A stretch of DNA of 64,000 nucleotides from CAZJRB01 sp964547995 (lineage in GTDB: Bacteria > Planctomycetota > Planctomycetia > Pirellulales > Thermoguttaceae): the NCBI GenBank assembly GCA_964547995.1, contig CAZJRB010000006.1, forward strand, positions 56,960 through 120,959, written 5' to 3'. How positions within the stretch are numbered: position 1 is the first letter of the stretch; each line of letters begins with the position of its first letter. Both the position numbers and the translations under genes were made by a program. Positions 7,658-15,661 of the stretch are shown here, piece after piece. The notes under the pieces are model-generated. The model saw only the letters and a list, made by a program, of their open reading frames with translations, was not told the DNA's origin and ran no database searches.

Positions 7658-9220
7658 CTACGGCGTCCTCTCGGCCTTCAGATTTTGCAGCGCCGTCGTC
7701 AGCGCCCTGACCTTGTCGAGGGATTCGGCGTACTCGGCCGCCGGATCGGAATCGGCCACCACGGCGCCGCCTGTGTTGTAGTAGCAGGTCCCGTCCTTGA
7801 CCACCAACGTGCGGATGACGATGTTCAGGTCGAGCGGGCCGGAGAAGTCGAGATAGCCGATCGCGCCGGAGTAGATACCCCGCTTGACCGGTTCGAGCGA
7901 GTCGATGATCTTCATGGCCTCGATCTTAGGGGCGCCGGTCATCGACCCGCCGGGGAAGGCCGCCCGGATCAGGTCGATCGCGTCGAGCCCCTCGCGCAAC
8001 TCGCCGCGGACCGTCGAGACCATCTGAAACACCGTGGCGTAGTCCTCGATCACCATGAACTCCGCAACGTCGATCGAGCCGAACTTGCACACGCGGCCGA
8101 GGTCGTTGCGTAGCAGATCGACGATCATGACGTTTTCCGCCCGGTCCTTCTCGCTGTGGAGAAGGTCTTCAAGTAGCAACCGGTCCTCATCGGGCGTGGC
8201 GCCGCGCGGGCGGGTCCCCTTGATCGGCCGGCTCTCGGCGACTCCGCTGGCGTCAAGCCGCAGGAATCGCTCCGGCGACGAAGAGACAACTTCCGCTTCC
8301 GGAAAGTGCAGGTAGCAGGCGAACGGGGCCGGGTTGATCCGCCGCAATTCGCGATACAGATCCCGGGCCGTCCCGCCGGCCAGGGGACTCTCGAAACGGT
8401 GCGTCATGCAGACCTCGAAAACGTCGCCCGCCGATATGTGTTCCTTCACGGTCTCAACCGCGCGAACGTAAGCAGCCTCGTCGAAGTGTTCCTTCACGTC
8501 GATTTCGGTTGCCGCCACGGCGGCCGGATCGGAACCCCTCCACTTTGCCGGTGCTGCCGTCTCGAATTGAACGATCCGTTCCAGCATTGCGTCGTGCAAG
8601 ACAATCGCGCGTTGCTCCGCTGCCATCCCATTCTCGCCGCGGCCGATTATCGAGAGGTACGACTTGCCGCTGCGATGGTCATGGACAAGAAGCGTATCGA
8701 CGAACATGAAGTAGATGTCCGGCAAGGCGAGATCGTCGGCCCCGCGGTCGGGCAGTTGCTCGATGAAATAGCCCGCCTCGTAGCCGAAGTAGCCGACCGC
8801 GCCCGAAAGCAGCGGTGCCGGGCAATCCCGGTACGCGGCGTTGTCGAGCCCGTAGATGTCGAGCAATCGCCGCAACGCGTCGAACGGATCGGCCTCGCGG
8901 CGTTCGACGCGCGGCGTCGCCAAGGGGGTTCCGTCGAGGTCCCGGTGCTGCTCGATCTCGACCCGGCCCCCGGTGCCCGGCGGCACGCCCTCGCGCCGCT
9001 TCGCCCGAAACACCAAGAACGGATCGCCGCCGAGGAACGAGTGCCGTCCCAGCTTCTCCGGGTCCTTGGCGCTGTCGAGCAGAAACGAGTATTCGGCGTC
9101 GCGATACAGATCGAAGTAGGTCCAGAAGGGCCGCCGCAGATCCAGCTCGACCAGCAAGTGGGAGCCGGCCGCCGTCGCGTGGCGGATCGTCTCGAAGGTC
9201 TGCGGCGTCGGGGTGGGCAT
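7658..9220 (-). CDS. pabB: Aminodeoxychorismate synthase component I
   Basis: A 520-residue chorismate-using enzyme of the TrpE/PabB family, which aminates chorismate to 4-amino-4-deoxychorismate for folate synthesis. PIKGTRPRG carries the lysine at the place where TrpE has alanine, which marks PabB. Also visible are HSEKDRAENVMIVDLLRND, FPGGSMTGAPKIEAM and YSGAIGYLDFSG, all chorismate-binding signature segments. The pabC gene lies directly upstream on the same strand, supporting the folate assignment over anthranilate or isochorismate synthesis. No pabA glutaminase gene is seen in the window. The ATG at 9220 is kept; no strong ribosome-binding site is visible. Confidence 0.92.
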   Translation of the reverse strand: MPTPTPQTFETIRHATAAGSHLLVELDLRRPFWTYFDLYRDAEYSFLLDSAKDPEKLGRHSFLGGDPFLVFRAKRREGVPPGTGGRVEIEQHRDLDGTPLATPRVERREADPFDALRRLLDIYGLDNAAYRDCPAPLLSGAVGYFGYEAGYFIEQLPDRGADDLALPDIYFMFVDTLLVHDHRSGKSYLSIIGRGENGMAAEQRAIVLHDAMLERIVQFETAAPAKWRGSDPAAVAATEIDVKEHFDEAAYVRAVETVKEHISAGDVFEVCMTHRFESPLAGGTARDLYRELRRINPAPFACYLHFPEAEVVSSSPERFLRLDASGVAESRPIKGTRPRGATPDEDRLLLEDLLHSEKDRAENVMIVDLLRNDLGRVCKFGSIDVAEFMVIEDYATVFQMVSTVRGELREGLDAIDLIRAAFPGGSMTGAPKIEAMKIIDSLEPVKRGIYSGAIGYLDFSGPLDLNIVIRTLVVKDGTCYYNTGGAVVADSDPAAEYAESLDKVRALTTALQNLKAERTP

Positions 9221-9256
9221 TGCGGTTTGGGTTTCCTTGGGATTCCGCCGAGAATC

Positions 9257-9324
9257 AAAGGAGGGGGCACCTGCCCCCGGCCAGCGAGAGCAGCACGTTA
9301 CCTCCGGGGGCAGGTGCCTCCTTT
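9257..9324. repeat. Imperfect inverted repeat at the pabC-pabB junction
   Basis: AAAGGAGGGGGCACCTGCC.. (9257-9280) and its complement (9304-9324, lacking three Gs) flank a 23-bp loop. The left arm is itself a short hairpin (GGGGGCA-CC-TGCCCCC). The right arm runs into the 3' end of pabC and encodes its last residues. Confidence 0.7.
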
Positions 9325-10200
9325 ATTCTTCTTGGTGTCGGCCGTTTCGCGCCCGATCAGTTTACGCAATGCAGCGTGGATGGCAAGTGTGGCCGGGCCG
9401 GGCGACTCGGCAAAATGGTGCGAACCGATCTGTGCAACCGGCAGGCACTCCATGATTGTGTTGGTGAAAAACATCTCGTCGGCCGCGGTCAAGTCGTCCG
9501 GTTCGATGCGCTCTTCCATCGGTTCCAATTCAGCTTCGGCGGCGATCTCGAGCACGGCTGCCCGCGTAATGCCCGGCAGGCAGCCGCTGCGGAGGTCCGG
9601 CGTCCGCAGGCGATTGCCGCTTACCAGAAATACATTCGAGACCGAGCCGCAGACCACCTGCCCGTCGATACCCAGTTGCACGCCTTCGATCATTCCGTCG
9701 CTGTCGAGTTCGCGGCGCGCTTGAATGCTCGGGAGATAATTGCCGCACTTGATCGTGGGGTCGAGACACGCGGCCGGAATGCGACGCGGCGTGACGATTT
9801 TCGAGCGGATTCCCCGCCGATATGCCTCTTCGGGATACCCTTCCACGGGGCGAACGATAATTGAAAGCACCGGGTGGTCGCAACCGCGCGGGCTTATGCC
9901 GTGCCCACCTTCGCCGCGGCTTATCGTGATGCGGCTGGTCGTTTCCTCTTGCCCGCTGCGGCGGAGCGCCTCACCCAGGAGTCCGGCGATTTCGTCCCGG
10001 TTCTTCGGCAGGGCAATTCCCAATACGTCTGCCCCCCGGCAGAGCCGGTCGAGATGCTGCCGTAGCCGGAACGGAACCCCCCCGTAGCCGCGAAGCGTCT
10101 CGAAGATGCTGTCGCCGAGCAGATAGCCGCGATCCAACAGCGATACCCTGGCTTCGGCCGGGTCGCAGAACTCGCCGTTGAGATAGACAATCGGGGACAT
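9298..10200 (-). CDS. pabC: Class IV aminotransferase, probable 4-amino-4-deoxychorismate lyase
   Basis: A 300-residue PLP enzyme of fold type IV (PabC/IlvE/D-amino-acid transaminase). The start is typical (VYLNGEF, LLDRGYLLGDSIFETLR) and the PLP lysine sits in PTIKCGNYLPSIQAR; GVQLGIDGQVVCGSVSNVFLV follows. PabC releases pyruvate from aminodeoxychorismate to give p-aminobenzoate. The family alone does not separate PabC from IlvE, but pabB next to it makes PabC the best call. The ATG at 10200 (MSPIVYLNG) fits the family start better than the one 12 codons upstream. The final residues (KNKGGTCPRR) come from an inverted-repeat arm and look unlike a normal C-terminus. Confidence 0.82.
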   Translation of the reverse strand: MSPIVYLNGEFCDPAEARVSLLDRGYLLGDSIFETLRGYGGVPFRLRQHLDRLCRGADVLGIALPKNRDEIAGLLGEALRRSGQEETTSRITISRGEGGHGISPRGCDHPVLSIIVRPVEGYPEEAYRRGIRSKIVTPRRIPAACLDPTIKCGNYLPSIQARRELDSDGMIEGVQLGIDGQVVCGSVSNVFLVSGNRLRTPDLRSGCLPGITRAAVLEIAAEAELEPMEERIEPDDLTAADEMFFTNTIMECLPVAQIGSHHFAESPGPATLAIHAALRKLIGRETADTKKNKGGTCPRR

Positions 10201-10232
10201 GTGTTTGCAGAGCGGGAATTGGACGTCGGCTG

Positions 10233-10307
10233 CCATAAAGCCGCGACCGGCGGTCGCGCCAAGCGATGCGAGAACTGTGGTTCGGCGCGACCGCCGGTCG
10301 CGGCTTT
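10233..10307. repeat. Inverted pair of REP-like units
   Basis: A forward unit at 10233-10259 (ATAAAGCCGCGACC, GGC, GGTCGCGCC) and a reverse unit at 10282-10307 are separated by 22 bp. The pair could fold into one long hairpin just upstream of pabC. Confidence 0.85.
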
Positions 10308-10475
10308 ACGGTCGTGACGCTGAACTCGTTTTTGCGCAAGCCCTCAGTTTAGCGGGAAATTCGAGTTGCGTATACCGCCGGCAAACCCCATTCCTTTGGG
10401 TGGTGCCCTCACGAGCTTCCGCGTTTGAATATCGGGACGCCAGACCCTATATTGAACAACTACCTGCATTTGCCC

Positions 10476-10560
10476 ATAAAGCCGCGACCGTTGGTCGCGC
10501 CAAATACCAGTGGCAGTGGTTTTGGGCAACGCTTGGTGCGACCAATGGTCGCGGCTTTAT
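10476..10560. repeat. Inverted pair of REP-like units
   Basis: A second pair in the same 407-bp gap: forward unit 10476-10502 (central GTT) and reverse unit 10535-10560 (central AAT), 32 bp apart. The central bases differ from the previous pair but complement each other, as expected if each pair keeps its hairpin. No gene is supported between 10201 and 10607. Confidence 0.85.
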
Positions 10561-10607
10561 GACGATCCCCTGGTAACATTGCCCGCAAGACAAGGAGGCA
10601 CTCGCTC

Positions 10608-11975
10608 ATGGCCGCCATCAATCGTCGCGAATTCCTTGACCGTTCGAAGAAGACCGGTCTGTCAGTTGTCGCCGGGGTAACGATCCTCGGCAACGCCCAA
10701 TCGGTGCGGGCCGCCCCGGAAAACGAAAAGATTTCGCTTGCGATGATCGGCGTCCGCGGGCGCGGCAACTCGCTGGCCCAGGGCTTCATCTCGCGTGGCG
10801 ACTGCCAGATTACCTACGTCTGCGACGTCGACCGCAAGACGGGCGAGTCCCGCACCAAGGAGTTTGCCGGACGGCAGGGGGGCAAGATGCCCAAGTTCGA
10901 GCAGGACTTCCGCAAGATGCTCGAAGACAAGTCGGTCGATGCGGTGGTGATTGCCACGCCCGACCACTGGCACGCCCCGGCGACCGTATGGTCGTGCCAG
11001 GCCGGCAAGGACGTCTACGTCGAAAAGCCGCCGACGCAGAGCTGCTGGGAAGGCCAGCAGATGATCAAGGCCGCGCGGAAGTACAAACGGATCGTCCAGG
11101 TCGGCACCCAAAACCGCAGCGCCCCGTACAACATGGCCGCCAGGAAGTTCATCGAAGACGGCAAGCTGGGAAAGATCCACCTCTGCCGCATCTTCAACAT
11201 GAAGAACTGGGGCAACGTCCCCATGGCCGCCGACAGCAATCCGCCCGAGGGGCTCGACTGGGACATGTGGAACGGCCCCGCGCCGGAGCATAAGTACAAC
11301 CGAACCCTGCACCGCTATTGGAACCACCTCTGGCGCTACTCCGGCGGCGACATCTGCAACGACGGCATCCACCAGATCGACCTGGCCCGATGGCTCATCG
11401 GCGTCGAGATCCCCAAGGCGGTCTACTCGACGGGCGGGCGCTTCGCCAGCACCGGCGCGGCCGAGACGCCCGACACCCAGATCGTCAGTTACGATTTCGA
11501 CGACATGATCGTCACCTTCGAGCTGACGCTCTACACGCCGTACATGCTCAAGACCGACGGCGGCATCCGCCAAAGCGACATGATCCCCTATTGGCCCCAG
11601 AACGCCACCCGGATCGAGATCTACGGCGACAAGGGCGTCATGTGCGTCGGCCGGCACGGCGGCGGATGGGAAGTCTACATCCGCCCGAAGAGCCGCAAGC
11701 CGGTTTGCAGCGTCCGCACCCCCGGCCGGTTTCCCGATCCGGACCACAAGGAAAACTTCGTCGAGTGCATGCGAAGCCGGAAGTTGCCCAACGCCGACGT
11801 CGAGAAGGGCCACCGAAGCGCGCTACTGGCACACTACGGCAATATCTCGTACCGCCTCGGCGGGCAGAAGCTCAAGATCAACCGCAAGACCGAACAGATC
11901 GTCGACAACCCCGACGCCATGGCCCTGTTCAAGCGGACCTACCGCAAGCCGTGGGTGATTGAAGAAGAGGTATAG
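10608..11975 (+). CDS. Tat-exported Gfo/Idh/MocA family oxidoreductase
   Basis: A 455-residue NAD(P)-dependent dehydrogenase-like protein of the Gfo/Idh/MocA family. The first 35 residues form a Tat signal (INRREFLDRSKKTGLSVVAG). The Rossmann motif IGVRGRGN lies near residue 47, VVIATPDHWHA near 112, and the family's EKP motif is present as VEKPPTQS near 140. Such exported members are abundant in Planctomycetota and are thought to act on sugars or sugar derivatives; the substrate is unknown. The start is set by AAGGAGG 9 nt upstream of the ATG at 10608. A stem-loop follows the stop codon. Confidence 0.88.
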   Translation: MAAINRREFLDRSKKTGLSVVAGVTILGNAQSVRAAPENEKISLAMIGVRGRGNSLAQGFISRGDCQITYVCDVDRKTGESRTKEFAGRQGGKMPKFEQDFRKMLEDKSVDAVVIATPDHWHAPATVWSCQAGKDVYVEKPPTQSCWEGQQMIKAARKYKRIVQVGTQNRSAPYNMAARKFIEDGKLGKIHLCRIFNMKNWGNVPMAADSNPPEGLDWDMWNGPAPEHKYNRTLHRYWNHLWRYSGGDICNDGIHQIDLARWLIGVEIPKAVYSTGGRFASTGAAETPDTQIVSYDFDDMIVTFELTLYTPYMLKTDGGIRQSDMIPYWPQNATRIEIYGDKGVMCVGRHGGGWEVYIRPKSRKPVCSVRTPGRFPDPDHKENFVECMRSRKLPNADVEKGHRSALLAHYGNISYRLGGQKLKINRKTEQIVDNPDAMALFKRTYRKPWVIEEEV

Positions 11976-11982
11976 CCGGGTG

Positions 11983-12007
11983 GCACGGGCTGCTCGTCAG
12001 CCCGTGC
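11983..12007 (+). terminator. Stem-loop after the Gfo/Idh/MocA gene
   Basis: GCACGGGCTG, a CTCGT loop, then CAGCCCGTGC, starting 8 nt after the stop codon. A 10-bp perfect GC-rich stem without a T-run. Degenerate copies of the same words (ACGGGCTGA, AACCCGTG) follow at about 12039-12080. Confidence 0.5.
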
Positions 12008-12115
12008 GGTGCAGGCATACGATCCATGCAGCTACGCAACACGGGCTGACAAACAACCCGTGGGACCAGTGGCACCCGTGCGGATATAGCATTTACCATG
12101 ATTTGAGCGAGTAGG

Positions 12116-12400
12116 ATGGTCATGTTTAGGTTTCTCCAGATGCTGTTCGATCCAGAGACGAAGAGGGCAGCAAGAACGGCAAAGGATTTCTTTGCCGTGA
12201 CGTATCCTGAACTCAAACTAATCGATGTCCGGCTCACGACGAAAGACGCAAATCGCATTACATTTGCACTGCTATACCGCAGTCAAATGCCTCAGCGACC
12301 TGCGCCATACAAAGTAGTGACCGTTTCTAGAGACAACTCAGAAGTTGCAGAGATTGACCTGACAACGCATCCGCAGTACCGCCTCCGCGGGTACAAGTGA
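12116..12400 (+). CDS. Small hypothetical protein
   Basis: A 94-residue protein with no family I recognise. It begins with a hydrophobic stretch (FRFLQMLF) followed by a mixed charged region (TKRAARTAKDFFAV) and three or four probable beta strands (KLIDVRLTT, NRITFALLYR, YKVVTVSRD, AEIDLTTHPQYRLRGYK). The composition is protein-like and its DNA is poorer in GC than the neighbours, which supports a real gene, possibly transferred. The start could be the ATG at 12116 or the one two codons later. It stands alone between a plus-strand dehydrogenase and the minus-strand DUF4139-like pair. Confidence 0.5.
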   Translation: MVMFRFLQMLFDPETKRAARTAKDFFAVTYPELKLIDVRLTTKDANRITFALLYRSQMPQRPAPYKVVTVSRDNSEVAEIDLTTHPQYRLRGYK

Positions 12401-12466
12401 TGGGGAAAGAGGAAGAAAAGCTGCCATGTGGGAATAGGTGAATTGTAGCTTGGCACCCGTGCCGCA

Positions 12467-13714
12467 TCAATACCGGCGCCACTTGCGCAGGATCGTTACG
12501 TACAGGTCGTACTTCTTCTCGATCGTCGTGGGCGGTAACTGCATCTCGAACTCGACGTTGGCGGTGTCGATCCGGTTCGTCTTGAAGATGGGCTCGTACG
12601 GGATCTCCTTCTCGACCAGCTCGTTCCGCTCGCCCTCCAATTCCTTCAAAACGATCTTCTCGATGATCCACTCCCCGTCGACGTGCTCTTTAATTGTCAA
12701 GGGCACCGTCACCGGGTCGCCCTTCTCGGTCTTGAAGTTTTGCAGGCGATAGCGGAATCGCGTTCGCTCGTTGCGGAATCGCGGCTGCGTGACGCCCTTC
12801 TTGCCGTCCATCGTGAAGCGAGGGCAGGTCAGGATGTCGTGGACCTTCTTCGGGCCGCCTTCGGGCTGCATCGTGAAACGCTCGACCTTCACGTCCTGGG
12901 CAACGCCGACGTACAAGTCCAGCGGCGCGAACAGCGGCGTGTACTTCGCCCAGTCCTCGCCCAAAAACGCCTGGCTTAAAACCTCGTCCTTCTCGCCCGT
13001 CTTCGGCTCCTTGATGAACAGGCGCGTCTTGCCGTACGGCAGCGGGAACGCGCCCAGGTTGTTCTCCTTGTCGTTCATCAACCGGTAGTACATCCGGGTG
13101 CGCTTCTGGTCGATCTTCGCATCGAAGACGTATCGCTTGTCGATCGGCACCTCGGCGAACTTGGCGGCGAGCATCCGCTTCCGCTCGCCGTTGTTGAAGT
13201 AGCGGACCGTTGTCTTGCCGACGCCCGGCTGGACGGTACACCGCCCGAAGCTCTCGCCCGACGTGTTCGTCACGGTCTGGTAGACCTGCATCAGGAGCTT
13301 CTTTTCGTCGTTTTCGACGATGCCCTGGTAGCTCGGCAAGGTGTTCATGTTGCCGATCAGATACGAGATGCGGATGACGGCCGGGCCGGCCTTTTCGGCA
13401 CTGACGGTCCAGTAGAGGGCGTTTTCGTTCGGCGGGTAGTTTGTGTTCAGGACGTTCACCTCGCCGTCGGCCTTGATGACGCGGAAGACGATCGAGTCCT
13501 TGTCGATGCCGATGTTCGCCCAGGAAAAGTCGACCGCGTTGCGGCCCTTCTGAAGGTTCACGGTCCGCTCTTCTTCGACGAGCGTGAAGCGGCCGTTCTG
13601 GATGTCAATCCGCACGCTCTCGCGCTCGGGCAGCGTCGTGAGCTTAATCCGGGCATGGGCCGTCGCGGCCACGGCGACAAGCAATGCGGCGGCAAGTAGG
13701 GTTCGGGTTCTCAT
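12467..13714 (-). CDS. Secreted DUF4139-like protein, shorter paralogue
   Basis: A 415-residue exported protein. The first 21 residues form a Sec signal peptide (TLLAAALLVAVAATAHA). The rest is predicted to be beta-rich and follows the plan of its upstream neighbour: a start like LTTLPERESVRIDI, a ..FTLVEEERTVNLQKGRNAVDFSWANIGIDKDSI segment, and a C-terminal strand region. It appears to belong with DUF4139-like proteins, whose function is unknown. It lies 52 bp downstream of the longer paralogue, probably in one operon. It lacks the proline-rich middle of that paralogue. Confidence 0.72.
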   Translation of the reverse strand: MRTRTLLAAALLVAVAATAHARIKLTTLPERESVRIDIQNGRFTLVEEERTVNLQKGRNAVDFSWANIGIDKDSIVFRVIKADGEVNVLNTNYPPNENALYWTVSAEKAGPAVIRISYLIGNMNTLPSYQGIVENDEKKLLMQVYQTVTNTSGESFGRCTVQPGVGKTTVRYFNNGERKRMLAAKFAEVPIDKRYVFDAKIDQKRTRMYYRLMNDKENNLGAFPLPYGKTRLFIKEPKTGEKDEVLSQAFLGEDWAKYTPLFAPLDLYVGVAQDVKVERFTMQPEGGPKKVHDILTCPRFTMDGKKGVTQPRFRNERTRFRYRLQNFKTEKGDPVTVPLTIKEHVDGEWIIEKIVLKELEGERNELVEKEIPYEPIFKTNRIDTANVEFEMQLPPTTIEKKYDLYVTILRKWRRY

Positions 13715-13766
13715 GTTGGGGTCCTTTCACTTTGTGCGTTTTGTTCTCAGGTGAGGGGTTTGTATG

Positions 13767-15272
13767 TTAACGTATGGGTTCGCGGCGTTTTTCGACGTTC
13801 AGATCGGGGCCGACCTTGCGGCGTTTGTAGGTGACGGAGTACTGAACGAGCTGTTTCTCGCCCGGTTCGAGGTCAAGAAAGTATTTTACATGGTTTTCGT
13901 CGACGCGTTCGACGCGGCCGTCGACGCCGTGGAGATCGACGTAGGCCCCGGCCTCGTCGCTGTTCCAGTCCTTCGGCCGGCCCTCGCTTCCCCAGAGGAC
14001 GACGTTGGCGTCAAACCGGCGCTCGATCTCCGTCTTGACCTCGACCGGCTTGCCGGAGACGATCTCCTCTTCGTAGTAGAACGTCTCGTCGTAGTCGATC
14101 AGGTCGTAGTATTCAACGAACGTATTGCTGACGCGCCGCTTGTACTGCCGCGCGACGACGTTGGTGATCTTCTGGTCCTTCAATCGGCGGACGATCGTCA
14201 CGTCGGGGTCGCGGCCGACGTTCACCTCGACGCGGTCGCCGATCGGCACGTACTTCGTGCTCGTTCCGCCGACATAGGCAAGGTCTTTCGTTTCGTACTC
14301 GAAGAACAGCCGGACCATGCCGTCGGGCAGCGGTGACTCGCCCAGGTTTTCCATCGCCGGCAGGTCCTTCTCTTTGTCGGCGTCGTCGAGGAGCTTCTTG
14401 TTTTTGAAACGGTAGTATTTGGTAAACTGCGAGCCGCCGTCGCGGTCGGTCAGCTTGTAGAAGCATTCCAGCGGCACGTCGCCGACTTTCATCGAGACGA
14501 GCCGCTTGGGCTCTTTGTCCTTGATGTCCTCGCGGCCTTCGATCGTGAAGAGGAAGTACTCGGAGAGTCCCTGCTTGACGACTTGCTTGCGCTTCTCGGC
14601 CGGTTTCTCTTCGACCTTCTGGATTGCGTCTTCGAGCATGATGGCGGGCGCTCGCGGGGCCGGTCTTGCAGTCGGCGGCGCCGCCGGTTCCGCTGGCGGC
14701 GGAGGTTGACCGGGGGGCGGCCGCGTGGCCAGGTCGGCGATCTTCTCCACGAGGTTGATCGTGCCGACGACCAGCCGCGTTTGGGCGTTGTCGTAAAGTT
14801 CGCCTGAGTTGTTGTACACGCGTACGTAGCCGGTCAGGTTCAGATTCGTTTCGTCCTGGTTCGCGATGCCGACGTAGTCGGCCTTCCAGGTGATCCCGCT
14901 GGTGAAGTAGCGGATTTCGACCGGGATTTTGCCGTCCATCTGACTCTTGATGTTCCATTGCAGGGCGTCGTTCCGCCCGCTCGGGAACGTCGTATCGATC
15001 AGATCAACCTTGTCCACGTGGTCGAGGATCCGGAAGTCGATGCTCGTCGGGTCGATCAACGTGTTCGCCCAGGTGAACTGGATGCGGTTGATGCCCTGTT
15101 TCACCGTGAGCAAGCGGTTCTCACGGACCATCGTGATGTCTTCGGAGTTGTAGATCGTAAGCTGCACACCTTCCCGCCGGGGGATCGTGACCAGATCGAC
15201 CGCGGCAAAGGCGCCGGTCACCAGACCGAGCAGCAAGACGACGACCAGCAGTGTGCAGAGCTTGATATTCAT
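13767..15272 (-). CDS. Secreted DUF4139-like protein, longer paralogue
   Basis: A 501-residue exported protein with a Sec signal (LCTLLVVVLLLGLVTGAFA). It begins VDLVTIPRREGVQLTIYN and continues with ENRLLTVKQGINRIQFTWANTLIDPTSIDFRIL, close to the matching part of the next gene, so the two are tandem paralogues. YFTSGITWKADYVGI near residue 115 is the segment that best supports DUF4139. A proline/alanine-rich linker lies at about residues 190-215. C-terminal repeats of charged beta strands end in KRREPIR. Function unknown; a cell-surface or periplasmic structural role is only a guess. It is first in a two-gene minus-strand operon. Confidence 0.75.
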   Translation of the reverse strand: MNIKLCTLLVVVLLLGLVTGAFAAVDLVTIPRREGVQLTIYNSEDITMVRENRLLTVKQGINRIQFTWANTLIDPTSIDFRILDHVDKVDLIDTTFPSGRNDALQWNIKSQMDGKIPVEIRYFTSGITWKADYVGIANQDETNLNLTGYVRVYNNSGELYDNAQTRLVVGTINLVEKIADLATRPPPGQPPPPAEPAAPPTARPAPRAPAIMLEDAIQKVEEKPAEKRKQVVKQGLSEYFLFTIEGREDIKDKEPKRLVSMKVGDVPLECFYKLTDRDGGSQFTKYYRFKNKKLLDDADKEKDLPAMENLGESPLPDGMVRLFFEYETKDLAYVGGTSTKYVPIGDRVEVNVGRDPDVTIVRRLKDQKITNVVARQYKRRVSNTFVEYYDLIDYDETFYYEEEIVSGKPVEVKTEIERRFDANVVLWGSEGRPKDWNSDEAGAYVDLHGVDGRVERVDENHVKYFLDLEPGEKQLVQYSVTYKRRKVGPDLNVEKRREPIR

Positions 15273-15661
15273 GTCTCTTCCCTCGCGGAGTTGGTTTCGA
15301 TTCTTCCAGGATACAGGGAATTAGACGCGATTGTGAAGCAAAAAGTTTCCCGCTTCTGGCCGGTTCTGACATAACCCCTTGTCACCCAATAGGTTCCGTC
15401 TCCCGGGCCGACCGGAATAGCGGGCCTAAGCATTGGAGAACGAGGTGTTGTACCCGGGTTTGCGGTATCATGGCGCACAAGTTCCGGGGAGTGGCGGCAA
15501 TCCGTGTCGACGCGATCCGGCTCTGCCAAAATTGCCGATCCCGGACGCCGAGAATGGGGTGTTTGACACGGAAACGGCCACTCGCTAGAATTAACGGTGA
15601 CGTTGCGGTCGGGTTCCTCCCTCCTACTTTCCCCCCTAAAACAAACATGGAGTCAAGCACG
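15273..15661. other. Divergent intergenic region
   Basis: 389 bp between the DUF4139-like operon (minus) and the second Gfo/Idh/MocA gene (plus). It must hold promoters for both, but I found no convincing boxes, palindromes or REP units. An in-frame extension of the plus-strand gene through 15470 lacks a signal-like start and is probably not translated. Confidence 0.4.

Noticed and set aside
7658..9220. pabB considered as trpE (anthranilate synthase)
   Set aside because: The active-site segment has lysine (PIKGT) rather than alanine, and pabC lies next to it.
11983..12080. Repeated ACGGGCTG words as a protein-binding array
   Set aside because: They are better explained by one stem-loop and degenerate copies behind a stop codon; spacing is irregular.
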